Assembly (NCBI RefSeq): GCF_013141715.1
Contig: NZ_WHOA01000241.1
Coordinates: 124,001 to 188,000 of the forward strand
From: Paenibacillus phytorum
Lineage (GTDB): Bacteria; Bacillota; Bacilli; Paenibacillales; NBRC-103111
Direction: 5' to 3'
Length of the DNA stretch: 64,000 bases
Positions 16,646 through 25,178 of the stretch are shown in pieces. The notes below the pieces were generated by a model. That model had not been told where the DNA came from, ran no database searches, and was given only the letters and a program-made list of their open reading frames with translations. Each line of letters begins with the position of its first letter. Position 1 is the first letter of the stretch. Made by a program: the position numbers and the translations under genes.

Positions 16646-17527
16646 ATGTTAAGAGAGAAAGACTTACATGGGATCTATGTTCCCATTATTACGCCATTTG
16701 ATGAAGAGTATGAGGTGGATGCAGCCTCTTTTTATAATCTAGCTTACAATTTATTTCAAGATGAGATAGACGGATTGGTCGTCAATGGAACGACAGGAGA
16801 ATCACCGACGATTACAAATGAGGAAATGGCGATCTTGTTCGCTACGGCACAAGCAGCTCGAGAGGCCGCGCAAGTAGATGCTCCGCTCATTCTAGGTACA
16901 GGAACGAATGATACGTTGTCTACAGTGAAAAAGACGGAGGCTGCAGGGAAATTAGGTGCTGATGCTGTGTTAATAGTAGTGCCTTACTATAATAGGCCGA
17001 GTCAGCAAGGGATCATTGAACATTTTCGCCGGGCAGCCAGCGTTGGTGTGCCTGTCATTTTATATGAAATACCGCATCGCACAGGCGTGACGTTGGAACT
17101 TGATACTGTGCGTACGATCCTTGAACTCGATGGTGTTATAGGTATGAAAGACAGTACGCCGAACACTCGATTGGTGTCTGAGCTTACTCGTCTAGGCTCG
17201 AAACCCGTCCTTTGTGGGGAGGATTCTCTGCTTTTTGAGGCTCTTAACTCCGGTGCTAAAGGGGTTATGAGCGCGTCAGCGAACGTAATGACTGAGCGGT
17301 TTGTATCGTTTTATCAGCATTTTGAAGCTGGTCAACACGAGATGAGTAAACAGCTATTCGATGAGTTGCAACCACTCATTCGATTGCTTTTCGAAGAGCC
17401 AAATCCAGCACCTCTCAAATGGCTGCTTGAGCAGCAAGGTGTTATTGAATCCGGAACACTTCGATTGCCGCTGCTTTCCGTGACAAAAGGCTTACAGGAG
17501 AAGTTAGCCTATTATTTGCAAAAATGA
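16646..17527 (+). CDS. Dihydrodipicolinate synthase family lyase
   Basis: TIM-barrel Schiff-base aldolase of the DapA/NanA superfamily, 293 residues. The ATG at 16646 has GGGAG nine bases upstream; the ATG at 16637 is too close to that site. Family residues present are the Thr pair in NGTTGE (about 46), Tyr in PYYNRPSQQG, Tyr and Arg in YEIPHRTG, and the Schiff-base Lys in GMKDST. This set fits true DapA, but pairing with RidA under a LysR regulator also fits a catabolic 2-keto-acid lyase. I keep the family name and leave the reaction open. Confidence 0.85.
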   Translation: MLREKDLHGIYVPIITPFDEEYEVDAASFYNLAYNLFQDEIDGLVVNGTTGESPTITNEEMAILFATAQAAREAAQVDAPLILGTGTNDTLSTVKKTEAAGKLGADAVLIVVPYYNRPSQQGIIEHFRRAASVGVPVILYEIPHRTGVTLELDTVRTILELDGVIGMKDSTPNTRLVSELTRLGSKPVLCGEDSLLFEALNSGAKGVMSASANVMTERFVSFYQHFEAGQHEMSKQLFDELQPLIRLLFEEPNPAPLKWLLEQQGVIESGTLRLPLLSVTKGLQEKLAYYLQK

Positions 17528-17540
17528 GAGGGAGAGAATT

Positions 17541-17936
17541 ATGAATCGGACTAGAGTATTTACTGGATCACCTTGGGAACCTGTTGTAGGCTATTGTCGG
17601 GCGATTCGGGTGGGGAACCGCATCGAGGTTGCGGGTACAACAGCAATGAGGGATGGAGAGGTCGTTGGCGTAGGTAATCCGTATGAGCAAGCGCGATTCG
17701 TCCTCCAGACAATCGAGCAGGCGCTGCAAGAACTCGGGGCGCAAATGTCAGATGTGATTCGAACGCGGATGTTTGTTACTGATATTTCCTTATGGGAGGA
17801 ATTTGGCAAGGTACATGGGGAGTTTTTCCGTGACGTGCAGCCCGTGGCAACGATGGTTGAAGTGAAGGCTTTGATAGATCCTTTGTTGTTGATAGAGATT
17901 GAGGTTGAAGCTCTGTTGATTGAGGAAACCGAGTAA
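17541..17936 (+). CDS. RidA/YjgF family protein
   Basis: Protein of 131 residues of the RidA (YjgF/YER057c/UK114) family, trimeric deaminases that hydrolyse reactive enamine/imine intermediates formed by PLP enzymes. The start of the family domain GSPWEPVVGYCRAIRVG and the carboxylate-binding Arg in VIRTRMFVTD (about residues 73-82) are present. It follows the dapA-like gene by 13 bases with GAGGGAGAG before its ATG, so the two are cotranscribed. The role is probably to clear an enamine made in the same pathway. Confidence 0.88.
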   Translation: MNRTRVFTGSPWEPVVGYCRAIRVGNRIEVAGTTAMRDGEVVGVGNPYEQARFVLQTIEQALQELGAQMSDVIRTRMFVTDISLWEEFGKVHGEFFRDVQPVATMVEVKALIDPLLLIEIEVEALLIEETE

Positions 17937-17956
17937 GGCTAGAGGTAAGGCATTTA

Positions 17957-18012
17957 AGATAAAAAAGCGCTTATCCTCTTAGAAGGCGATTTGAAATCGC
18001 TGGCATAAGGGG
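17957..18012 (-). terminator. Probable terminator of the acetyltransferase gene
   Basis: Read on the minus strand, CTTAT/ATAAG arms enclose an inner GCGATTT/AAATCGC stem and end in a run of six T. The structure is imperfect and lies between converging genes. Confidence 0.5.
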
Positions 18013-18033
18013 AAAGCACTCTTTGTTTACATA

Positions 18034-18552
18034 TTATCCTACACGTTTACCAAGAATGATGAGGTCGCGTTCGATTCCGTCAAGTTCAGCAACGCCAGGC
18101 AGATGAGCCCAGTTGACAAAGCCGAATTTGTGGAAAAGGTGTAGGCTGGGATCGTTATGACCGAAAATGAAGCCGAGTAACGTCTTCAGTCCCAGCTTTG
18201 GACTAGCGTCTATTGCGTGCTCCATGAGGTAACGACCAATGCCTTGGCCGCGAAAAGCTTCATCGACATAAATGCTGACTTCCGCTGTAGCGTTATAGGC
18301 GGGTCGGCCATAGAAGGACTGAAAGCTGAGCCATCCACAGATACCGCTGTCGTTTTCCAATACCCATAAAGGGCGGAAATCCGCAGAGTGCTCATAGAAC
18401 CAGCCTTCGCGACTGGCTGTGGTTACGGGTTCTGTATCTGCTGTAACCATGCGTCCTTCAATGGTGGAATTATAAATTCGTACAATGTCAGCTAAGTCTT
18501 CCAAGCTGGCATCACGGATTGTTTGATGATTCGTACTCATGTTTATGCTCAT
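18034..18552 (-). CDS. GNAT N-acetyltransferase, PAT/MnaT-like
   Basis: 172-residue Gcn5-related acetyltransferase. The acetyl-CoA pyrophosphate loop reads EAFRGQGIGRYLMEHA (about residues 98-113), and the N-terminal IRDASLEDLADIVRIYN and the EGWFYEH segment resemble phosphinothricin/methionine-sulfoximine type acetyltransferases. Substrates of such enzymes are small amines or amino acids; the real one is unknown. The start is uncertain: AAAGGA touches the ATG at 18552 and is 13 bases from the in-frame ATG at 18540. It lies 12 bases after the dipeptidase gene on the same strand. Confidence 0.82.
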   Translation of the reverse strand: MSINMSTNHQTIRDASLEDLADIVRIYNSTIEGRMVTADTEPVTTASREGWFYEHSADFRPLWVLENDSGICGWLSFQSFYGRPAYNATAEVSIYVDEAFRGQGIGRYLMEHAIDASPKLGLKTLLGFIFGHNDPSLHLFHKFGFVNWAHLPGVAELDGIERDLIILGKRVG

Positions 18553-18564
18553 TCCTTTCAGTGG

Positions 18565-19941
18565 TTATTTATTCATCTCGGCAAGTTTCAGCCAGAAACG
18601 GCTGATAGTCTCTGTTCCTTTGTCCCAATTGACCAAATGGAAATGCTCATTCGGCGCGTGCAGATTTTCTCCTGGTAGACCAAAGCCAAGCAGCACTACG
18701 GGTGCGTCTAATACGCGTCCCAACACTTCAACAATGGGGATTGAACCTCCGCTTCGAGTATATACAGGCCATACGCCATAGGTATCCTCATAAGCTTCCG
18801 CAGCTGCTACCATAACAGGCTCGTCAATTGGCGTGATGAATGGGTTTCCGCGCAGCTGGCGGTCTAGGGTCACTTTTACGCCAGGCATGGAGAGCGCACG
18901 GATATGATTTTCAACCGCATCCATGATTTCCTCGGGTACTTGTGCGGCAACGAGACGGCAAGCTATTTTAGCGCTGGCACGATTAGGAATGATTGGTTTA
19001 ATGCCTTCACCCTGAAAGCCGCCGCTTACGGATGTGATTTCCAGGGTCGGTCTGGAAGTCGTTTGTTCATAGAACGAGAACCCACTTTCCCCATATAACG
19101 TTTCAACATGTAAGTCCGATCGAACCTTGTTCTCGTCGGGTTCTACTTGTTTAAAGGCTTCGCGCTCTTTGTCCGAGAGCTCAATGACTCGATCATAGAA
19201 GCCTTCCACCGCTACACGACCATTTGCATCATGGAAGGAACTCAGCAGCTTCGTTAAAGCGTGAATCGGGTTTTGAACCGCGCCGCCGAAGAGGCCAGAA
19301 TGAAGGTCACTATTTGCGCCATCAATCGTAATTTCGAACCCGGCTAGCCCGCGAAGACCATACATAAGTGCAGGTTTTCCTGGCCCTTGCATTTGAGTAT
19401 CGGAAAGAACAATCGTATCGGCTTGTAATTTATCTTTATACTTTTCCACGAATGCTGGCAGGTGCTTACTCGCAATCTCTTCTTCGCCTTCAATACAAAA
19501 CTTTACATTAACAGGTAGGCTGCCTTGCGTTCGTAAAAAAGCCTCAATCACTTTGGCGTAAAGCAGCAGTTGACCTTTATCATCAGTGCTTCCGCGGCCA
19601 AATAGTTTGCCATCTTGAATCACAGGCTCAAATGGTGGAGTTTTCCACAGCTCTAACGGCTCGGCCGGTTGAACATCGTAGTGTCCATATACAAGTACAG
19701 TTGGCTTACCCGGAGCATGCAACCAATCTGCATAGACAACGGGATGTCCCCCAGTAGCCATAATTTCAATGTTCTCAAGACCGGCTTGTTTCAAAGACTG
19801 AGCCGTCCATTCTGCACAGCGAATCATGTCTGGTTGATGTTCGGCGACAGCACTTATACTTGGAATCCGCAAAAACTGCATTAATTCCTCTATGTGTTGG
19901 TTTCTTTGCTCATTCAAATAGGTTTTGATCGTTTCTATCAT
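18565..19941 (-). CDS. M20 family dipeptidase
   Basis: Zinc peptidase of 458 residues of the CNDP/carboxypeptidase G2-like M20 branch. Metal ligands are visible in YGHYDVQPAEP (about residue 86), GRGSTDDKG (about 114-122), EGEEEIAS (about 151) and the C-terminal HAPNEH (about 437). The central lid domain has SDLHSGLFGG with the substrate His. GAAGGAG precedes the ATG on the minus strand. It probably hydrolyses di- or tripeptides in the cytoplasm and is cotranscribed with the acetyltransferase downstream. Confidence 0.9.
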   Translation of the reverse strand: MIETIKTYLNEQRNQHIEELMQFLRIPSISAVAEHQPDMIRCAEWTAQSLKQAGLENIEIMATGGHPVVYADWLHAPGKPTVLVYGHYDVQPAEPLELWKTPPFEPVIQDGKLFGRGSTDDKGQLLLYAKVIEAFLRTQGSLPVNVKFCIEGEEEIASKHLPAFVEKYKDKLQADTIVLSDTQMQGPGKPALMYGLRGLAGFEITIDGANSDLHSGLFGGAVQNPIHALTKLLSSFHDANGRVAVEGFYDRVIELSDKEREAFKQVEPDENKVRSDLHVETLYGESGFSFYEQTTSRPTLEITSVSGGFQGEGIKPIIPNRASAKIACRLVAAQVPEEIMDAVENHIRALSMPGVKVTLDRQLRGNPFITPIDEPVMVAAAEAYEDTYGVWPVYTRSGGSIPIVEVLGRVLDAPVVLLGFGLPGENLHAPNEHFHLVNWDKGTETISRFWLKLAEMNK

Positions 19942-20052
19942 GTTTGATTTCTCCTTCTTTTTAAGCCATTTATATCTGTGCTTCTTTTAAGTTCCCCAAA
20001 TGCAAGTAAATTCCTGCAAATTTGTGATGCAGATACACATTTTATAAGACAG

Positions 20053-20082
20053 TTGCAGGATGTAAATAGAAATGGGTATTAT
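20053..20082 (+). promoter_or_regulatory. Sigma-A type promoter of the RimJ-like gene
   Basis: TTGCAG (20053-20058), an 18-base spacer and TATTAT (20077-20082), about 38 bases before the ATG. Confidence 0.55.
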
Positions 20083-20120
20083 TGTATAGGTAAATTCCGC
20101 TATTTGAAGGGGCGAAGTTA

Positions 20121-20666
20121 ATGGAACTCTTGGTTAAGACCGAACGAATGTCTTTAGTTTTATTGGATCGTTCTTCTGTAGATCTGGTTCTTGATTATGT
20201 GATTCGTAATCGAACTTTTCTCGAACCGTGGGAATTAGAACGTAATGAAACGTATTTCACGAAGGATTATCAGGCTGAGCAGTTGGAACAAGAAGCAATG
20301 AAGATCAAGGAAGGCCAGATGCTTAAGGTATGGATGCTATTTGAAGAACGAATTGTGGGGTCAATTGCGCTTAGTAATATCATTAGAGGTGCTTTTCAAT
20401 CTTGCCATTTGGGTTACCGCATGGACGGGGAGCTCCTTAATCGGGGACTAATGACAGAGGGATTGAAAGCAATTATTGCCTACGCTTTTGATGTAATGAA
20501 TCTACATCGGATTGAAGCCAATATTATGCCTAGAAACGCGGCGTCTCTGAAGGTCGTAGAGAAGTTGGGCTTTTATGAGGAGGGCTTGGCTCTCAAATAT
20601 CTACAAATTCATGGTGTGTGGGAGGACCATATTCATATGGTCCTGCGCAATACAGCTATGGAATAA
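20121..20666 (+). CDS. GNAT acetyltransferase, RimJ/RimL-like
   Basis: 181-residue GNAT protein with the RimJ/RimL layout: ERMSLVLLDRSS at the N-terminus, LGYRMDGELLNRGLMTEGLKA acetyl-CoA region (written in full this is about residues 97-117), then NLHRIEANIMPRNAASLKV and KLGFYEEGLALKYL. Family members acetylate ribosomal-protein N-termini or antibiotics and metabolites; the target here is unknown. GAAGGGGCG precedes the ATG. It appears monocistronic with its own promoter. Confidence 0.85.
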   Translation: MELLVKTERMSLVLLDRSSVDLVLDYVIRNRTFLEPWELERNETYFTKDYQAEQLEQEAMKIKEGQMLKVWMLFEERIVGSIALSNIIRGAFQSCHLGYRMDGELLNRGLMTEGLKAIIAYAFDVMNLHRIEANIMPRNAASLKVVEKLGFYEEGLALKYLQIHGVWEDHIHMVLRNTAME

Positions 20667-20800
20667 TATTCAGGGAAATCATAGAAAAATGTCGAATAAT
20701 GTAATTTAGATTAGTCATATCATATTGCTATCCAGTCATTACTCTAATAGAATTAAGTATTGAGCATGTACTCATACATAATTTCTAGGGGGACTTTACG

Positions 20801-21421
20801 TTGAATGATTTTGAATCGGTTGTAAAATCTAGACGATCTGCAAGCAAATTCAAGCAAGGGATCGATATTTCACAAAAAGAATTAGAACAAATTTTTTCCC
20901 TTGTTAAGTTTGCTCCATCCGCTTATAACTTACAGCATGCTAATTATGTTGTTGTGACAGACCCTTTGATGAAACAGAAGGTGTATGATGCGTCTTATAA
21001 GCAATACAAAATTCAGAGCTCGTCCGCAGTTATTGTGGTCCTTGGCGATAAAGAAGCATATAAGGATTCTGCTAAAATAAATGAAGGACTTTTCCATTTG
21101 GGATTCTTTAGTAAACAAGAATTAGATTCCGAAGTACAGCAAGTGACACATTTCTATGAAGAACGAGGAGAGCCGTTCAAGCGAGATGAAGCGATTCGGA
21201 ATGCAAGTCTATCAGCTATGCTATTTATGCTTACAGCGAAAGAGCAAGGATGGGATACTTGTCCGATGATCGGTTTTGAGGCATACAAGCTCATTGAGGC
21301 TCTTGAATTAGAGGAACGTTTTGTTCCAGTTATGTTAATTACGATTGGTAAAGAAGACACGTCCAGCCAGCGGCCGCGCGGTTATCGTAAACCGATTGGT
21401 GAGTTTGTGAAATATGTTTAA
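20801..21421 (+). CDS. Nitroreductase family protein
   Basis: FMN-dependent oxidoreductase-like protein of 206 residues. SRRSASKFKQG near residue 10 is the usual FMN-phosphate region, KFAPSAYNLQHANYVVV (about 36-52) the second FMN segment, and the C-terminal MIGFEAYKLIEALEL the substrate side. The start is TTG 20801 with AGGGGGA eight bases upstream. A terminator follows at once. Members reduce nitro compounds, quinones or similar acceptors with NAD(P)H; the substrate cannot be told from sequence. Confidence 0.88.
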   Translation: MNDFESVVKSRRSASKFKQGIDISQKELEQIFSLVKFAPSAYNLQHANYVVVTDPLMKQKVYDASYKQYKIQSSSAVIVVLGDKEAYKDSAKINEGLFHLGFFSKQELDSEVQQVTHFYEERGEPFKRDEAIRNASLSAMLFMLTAKEQGWDTCPMIGFEAYKLIEALELEERFVPVMLITIGKEDTSSQRPRGYRKPIGEFVKYV

Positions 21422-21426
21422 TGAAT

Positions 21427-21472
21427 AAAGACCGTTATTCGCTATCAAGGTGGCGATGAGCGGTCTTTTCCT
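21427..21472 (+). terminator. Terminator after the nitroreductase gene
   Basis: AAAGACCG (21427-21434) pairs with CGGTCTTT (21461-21468), with an inner CGC/GCG stem and a short T-run. Confidence 0.75.
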
Positions 21473-21493
21473 ATTTGAGGGATGTACAAGTTT

Positions 21494-21600
21494 AAGAAAA
21501 ATTTTATTTTTAACCCCATTTCTTATTAATTAGTTTTCTTTATCCTAGGAGTGTATGAATGGTTAGGAGGAACTAAGGATGAAGAAGTGGGTTTTGTGGC
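21494..21600 (+). repeat. vanY promoter/start region, intact copy of a duplicated block
   Basis: About 105 bases covering the promoter, ribosome binding site and first codons of vanY recur in diverged form at 24856-24958. The best-kept part is GTATGAATGG, AGGAGGAA and ATGAAGAAGTGGG. A -10-like TATCCT stands at 21541. Confidence 0.75.
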
Positions 21601-22436
21601 TTGTAATACTTTTACTGCTCGGCTATGGATTTAGTCAACACAAATTGAAAGTTGTGAACGAGAAACCACCGGAAGAAGAGAATCAAACTCAAGAGGAGAC
21701 TCCTCAAATGAACGAGCTTAAAGTAACCAAAGATCAGATTTATAAAGGTAATTTGTTGTTGGTCAACAAGGATCATCCGGTACCTTCAGGGGCTGAAGAG
21801 TCCGAAGCGGTGAATCTGTTTAAGCATAAGGAATTGGTGAATGGATTTATTGTGATGGATAATACGATTCGGTTGTCGCCGAGTTTGGTGCAAAAATTCT
21901 CAAAAATGATTGATGCCGCAGCAAATGATGGGGTTAACCGATTTTTAATCAGCAGCGGTTATCGGGACAATAAAGAACAAAACCAGCTTTATAAACAAAT
22001 GGGTGCTGATTATGCGTTGCCAGCAGGCAATAGCGAACATAATTTAGGTTTATCGCTTGATATTGGATCTACGCAAACGGAGATGAGTAAAGCGCCTGAA
22101 GGAAAGTGGCTGAAAAAAAATGCATGGAGATACGGGTTTATCTTGCGTTATCCGGCTGACAAAACGGCAATCACAGGTATTCAATCTGAGCCCTGGCATT
22201 TTCGCTATGTTGGTTTGCCGCACAGCGCAATTATGCAGGAAAAGAATTTTGTCCTGGAACAATATTTGAATTTCTTGAAAGAAAAGAAGACCATTAAGAC
22301 TACTGTAGATCATCAAACCTATGAGATCTCTTACTATCCTGTCTCCAAAAACACAACGATCCTTGTGCCAGCGAATGGACGCTATCAGATATCAGGCAAC
22401 AATATGGACGGTATCATTGTGACCATGTATCCATGA
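21579..22436 (+). CDS. vanY: VanY-type D-alanyl-D-alanine carboxypeptidase (M15B)
   Basis: Membrane-anchored zinc D,D-carboxypeptidase, 285 residues. The N-terminal hydrophobic segment WVLWLVILLLLGYGFS anchors it with the enzyme outside. Zinc and catalytic motifs of the M15B family are SSGYRDNKEQNQLY (about residues 125-138), SEHNLGLSLDIG (His and Asp ligands, about 153-164) and EPWHFRYVG (catalytic Glu and His, about 206-214). VanY removes the terminal D-Ala of peptidoglycan precursors and so reduces glycopeptide binding. TAGGAGGAA precedes the ATG. It leads a vanY-vanZ-vanR-vanS set. Confidence 0.9.
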   Translation: MKKWVLWLVILLLLGYGFSQHKLKVVNEKPPEEENQTQEETPQMNELKVTKDQIYKGNLLLVNKDHPVPSGAEESEAVNLFKHKELVNGFIVMDNTIRLSPSLVQKFSKMIDAAANDGVNRFLISSGYRDNKEQNQLYKQMGADYALPAGNSEHNLGLSLDIGSTQTEMSKAPEGKWLKKNAWRYGFILRYPADKTAITGIQSEPWHFRYVGLPHSAIMQEKNFVLEQYLNFLKEKKTIKTTVDHQTYEISYYPVSKNTTILVPANGRYQISGNNMDGIIVTMYP

Positions 22437-22475
22437 TCAGGGCTTATGAGAATCTCAAGAAGGTGAGAATGACGT

Positions 22476-22997
22476 ATGAAACATAAAATAATGTTGAAAG
22501 ATATTACAATTCAAGTACTGTTTACCCTTTATGTGTACACGTTATTCAAAATTATTCTATTTAAGTTCAGCTCAATCGACCTGACATTTCTCTGGCATCA
22601 GCTTAAGATAAGTCTGAGGAACACGGATCATATGAGCAGGCAACTTCAAAAAGGTAATCTGATTCCCTTTAAAGAAATATCCAGAACCATTCATGATATC
22701 TCGAGTCATGGTCTAATTAACTTGGTTGGGAATATTGCGATATTCATGCCGTACGGAATTCTTCTTGGTTTAATGTTAAGAAACAAAAAAGTATCATTTA
22801 TAGATGCGTTTATTCTTTCATTAGGTTTAAGTCTAATCTTGGAATTAGCGCAGGCCTTTTTCTCTATTGGACGTTATGATGTAGATGATCTGATACTCAA
22901 TTCAAGCGGGGGCTTGATTGGTTTCATTATTTTCAAATTATTCGCTTTGTTAGTTACTACATCAAGTGCTAACCAAGCAAGAGGTAGCTCTATCTGA
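22476..22997 (+). CDS. vanZ: VanZ family protein
   Basis: Integral membrane protein of 173 residues with the family motifs NLIPFKEI (about 61-68), NLVGNIAIFMPYGILLG (about 82-98) and RYDVDDLILNSSGG (about 129-142), and four to five predicted membrane helices. VanZ proteins lower susceptibility to teicoplanin and other lipoglycopeptides by an unknown mechanism. It lies 39 bases after vanY with AAGGTGAG before the ATG. The pairing with vanY and vanR/vanS supports the name. Confidence 0.88.
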   Translation: MKHKIMLKDITIQVLFTLYVYTLFKIILFKFSSIDLTFLWHQLKISLRNTDHMSRQLQKGNLIPFKEISRTIHDISSHGLINLVGNIAIFMPYGILLGLMLRNKKVSFIDAFILSLGLSLILELAQAFFSIGRYDVDDLILNSSGGLIGFIIFKLFALLVTTSSANQARGSSI

Positions 22998-23038
22998 TAC
23001 AATAAAAGCAATACAATGGTTATACAGGGGTGGTACGA

Positions 23039-23734
23039 ATGAAGTCGATCACAATTCTGATAGCGGATGATGAGCCGGAAATTGCCGATCTGATTGAGTT
23101 ACATTTAGAAAAAGAGGGTTACCGCTGCGTGAAAGTAGCTAATGGGCAGGAAGCTATTTCTGCTATTCAAACGCATTCCATTGATTTGGCGATTTTAGAT
23201 ATTATGATGCCTATACTGAATGGCTATGAAGCAACAAGGCAAATTCGAGCTGAGTATCATCTGCCTATCATTTTTTTAAGCGCCAAAACGACGGACCTCG
23301 ATAAGATTACAGGACTGGTAAGCGGAGCGGATGATTATGTAACCAAACCGTTCAACCCGATGGAACTTGTTGCTCGCGTGAATGCTCAGTTGAGGCGTTC
23401 CACGCAGTTTAATCAACCAAAGCAAGCGGGCAAGCTTACTTTGGAGGCAGGTGGAGTGGTCATCTATCCCGAAGCACGAACCGTATTCGTTTACGGCAAG
23501 CCTATTGAATTAACGCCAAAAGAGTTTGATATTTTGTATCTGTTAGCCAGTTATCCAAAGAAAGTTTATAGCGCGGAAAATATCTTTCAACAGGTCTGGG
23601 GCGATGCTTATTATGAAGGCAGCAATACGGTCATGGTACATATTCGTACCTTACGGAAAAAGCTTGGAGAAGACGATCATAAAAATAAACTGATCAAAAC
23701 AGTTTGGGGGGTGGGATATACATTTAATGGCTGA
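23039..23734 (+). CDS. vanR: VanR-like OmpR-family response regulator
   Basis: 231 residues from the ATG at 23039 (AGGGG eight bases upstream). The receiver domain has the acidic pair in IADDEPE and the phosphorylated Asp in LAILDIMMP (about residue 52), followed by a winged-helix DNA-binding domain (LTPKEFDILYLLA ... VMVHIRTLRKKLG). It overlaps the kinase gene by eight bases. Likely targets are its own operon and the vanY promoter, whose decayed copy also lies just after vanS. Confidence 0.9.
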   Translation: MKSITILIADDEPEIADLIELHLEKEGYRCVKVANGQEAISAIQTHSIDLAILDIMMPILNGYEATRQIRAEYHLPIIFLSAKTTDLDKITGLVSGADDYVTKPFNPMELVARVNAQLRRSTQFNQPKQAGKLTLEAGGVVIYPEARTVFVYGKPIELTPKEFDILYLLASYPKKVYSAENIFQQVWGDAYYEGSNTVMVHIRTLRKKLGEDDHKNKLIKTVWGVGYTFNG

Positions 23735-24836
23735 AATTATCCGAAGCTTTCGATTTAAAATGATTCAACTCTTTGGTTTAAGTATGCTTTTTTCCGCCAC
23801 CATTACCTATTTGCTCTATAAAGCTCTCCAACTCTATTATTATACGACCAAAATGGAAAATCCATTGACAAAAATTCGTAATCTCATAAGAGAGATTGGG
23901 GATATTAACTTCTTTTTGCTTATTTTCATTCCTCTCTCGATTTTGTTTTTCTTTCTCCTCACCAAAAGATATGCGGCTTATTTTCATGAAATATCCAGCG
24001 GAATTAATCAGCTTGCGAATGGCAACTTCAACAGTCGGATACGTATTCCATCCAATGATGAATTCGGGGATATTGCGAGAGATATTAATCTGGCAAGTGA
24101 AAAATTGCAGCAAGCATTGGAGAGAGGAGATTTTGCAGAAAACAGCAAGGAACAATTGGTCTTGAATTTGGCTCATGATTTGCGTACACCGCTGACTTCC
24201 ATATTAGGTTATTTGGATTTCATTCTTCAGAACGAACAACTGACTGCAGAACAAATCAAGCACTATACGAGCATTGCTTTTACCAAATCTCAACGTTTAG
24301 AAAAGCTCATTGACGAACTATTCGAAATCACTCGAGTGAACTATGGAAAGCTTACCATTGAAAAAAAACCAATCGATATAAGCGAGCTTCTCATTCAATT
24401 AAACGAGGAATTATACCCTGTTTTTGAGAAAAATAACCTAACAACTCGATTGAATGTGACTCCGCATTTGACTGTTTGGGGTGACGGTGAGCTGTTGGCA
24501 CGTGTATTTGAAAATCTGCTGACGAATGCCATTCGCTATGGAAAAGATGGTCAGCTTATCGACATTAACTGCAATCTTGATGCAGAAGATGTGGCGATTC
24601 AAGTGGTCAATTATGGGGATTGCATTCCCCCGGATGAGCTGCCGCATATCTTCGATATGTTTTTTACAGGCGATAAAGCGCGAACTCATCGCGAGGGGAG
24701 CACTGGCCTTGGTTTGTCCATTGCGAAGAATATTGTAGAGCAGCATCAAGGCACAATTACAGCCCAAAGCAGTGTAATTCGTACGCTTTTTGAAGTCCGT
24801 TTCCCGCAAAAAACGGCATCCGAAGGACTCGGTTAA
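23727..24836 (+). CDS. vanS: VanS-like sensor histidine kinase
   Basis: 369-residue membrane kinase. Two predicted helices (about residues 12-32 and 56-78) enclose a short external loop of about 25 residues, as in VanS-type sensors; then a HAMP-like segment, the phospho-accepting His in NLAHDLRTPLTSILGYL (about residue 150) and an HATPase with LTNAIRYG, HIFDMFFTGD and STGLGLSI. The small sensor loop suggests detection at or in the membrane. It is translationally coupled to vanR. Confidence 0.88.
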   Translation: MAEIIRSFRFKMIQLFGLSMLFSATITYLLYKALQLYYYTTKMENPLTKIRNLIREIGDINFFLLIFIPLSILFFFLLTKRYAAYFHEISSGINQLANGNFNSRIRIPSNDEFGDIARDINLASEKLQQALERGDFAENSKEQLVLNLAHDLRTPLTSILGYLDFILQNEQLTAEQIKHYTSIAFTKSQRLEKLIDELFEITRVNYGKLTIEKKPIDISELLIQLNEELYPVFEKNNLTTRLNVTPHLTVWGDGELLARVFENLLTNAIRYGKDGQLIDINCNLDAEDVAIQVVNYGDCIPPDELPHIFDMFFTGDKARTHREGSTGLGLSIAKNIVEQHQGTITAQSSVIRTLFEVRFPQKTASEGLG

Positions 24837-24855
24837 CTATTGTGCCGATCATTTA

Positions 24856-24958
24856 ATGAAAAATTTATATTTACCCTACTTATTCTTTTAACAGTCTCCC
24901 CTATTCTAAATGTATGAATGGGAGGAGGAAACTGAGAATGAAGAAGTGGGGTTTTTGA
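24856..24958 (+). pseudogene. Decayed copy of the vanY promoter and first codons
   Basis: The block repeats the vanY upstream region (21494-21600) in diverged form: a T-rich promoter stretch with TATTCT, GTATGAATGG, GGAGGAGGAA and ATGAAGAAGTGGG (24938-24950). The frame closes after six codons (M-K-K-W-G-F, TGA 24956-24958) and no vanY-like sequence follows. It may be the scar of a duplicated or lost vanY/van gene, or still work as a VanR-dependent promoter for the operon at 25179. Confidence 0.65.
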
Positions 24959-25105
24959 GTTATCCGGAAATAATGTAGATAGGGTGCTTGTTATATAAAA
25001 TAGGCAATTCGTTGTATGGATGAATTTTCCATTTCATAGTATATTTTAATAGATTCATACAAACGGGTTTATCTCCAAAAAGCATTCAGGAAATTTTCAG
25101 TTTCA

Positions 25106-25132
25106 TGAAACTTTTTGGAAAGATGTGCCGTC
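25106..25132 (+). promoter_or_regulatory. ECF-sigma type promoter before the ABC export operon
   Basis: TGAAAC (25106-25111), a 17-base spacer and CGTC (25129-25132) match promoters used by extracytoplasmic-function sigma factors of the SigM/SigW/SigV kind. The -35 lies within the perfect palindrome AGTTTCATGAAACT (25099-25112). It is about 47 bases before the first ATG of the operon. Confidence 0.6.
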
Positions 25133-25178
25133 TATTTTATCATACATACAGTTTGGAAATGAAAGGAAGACATACCAA

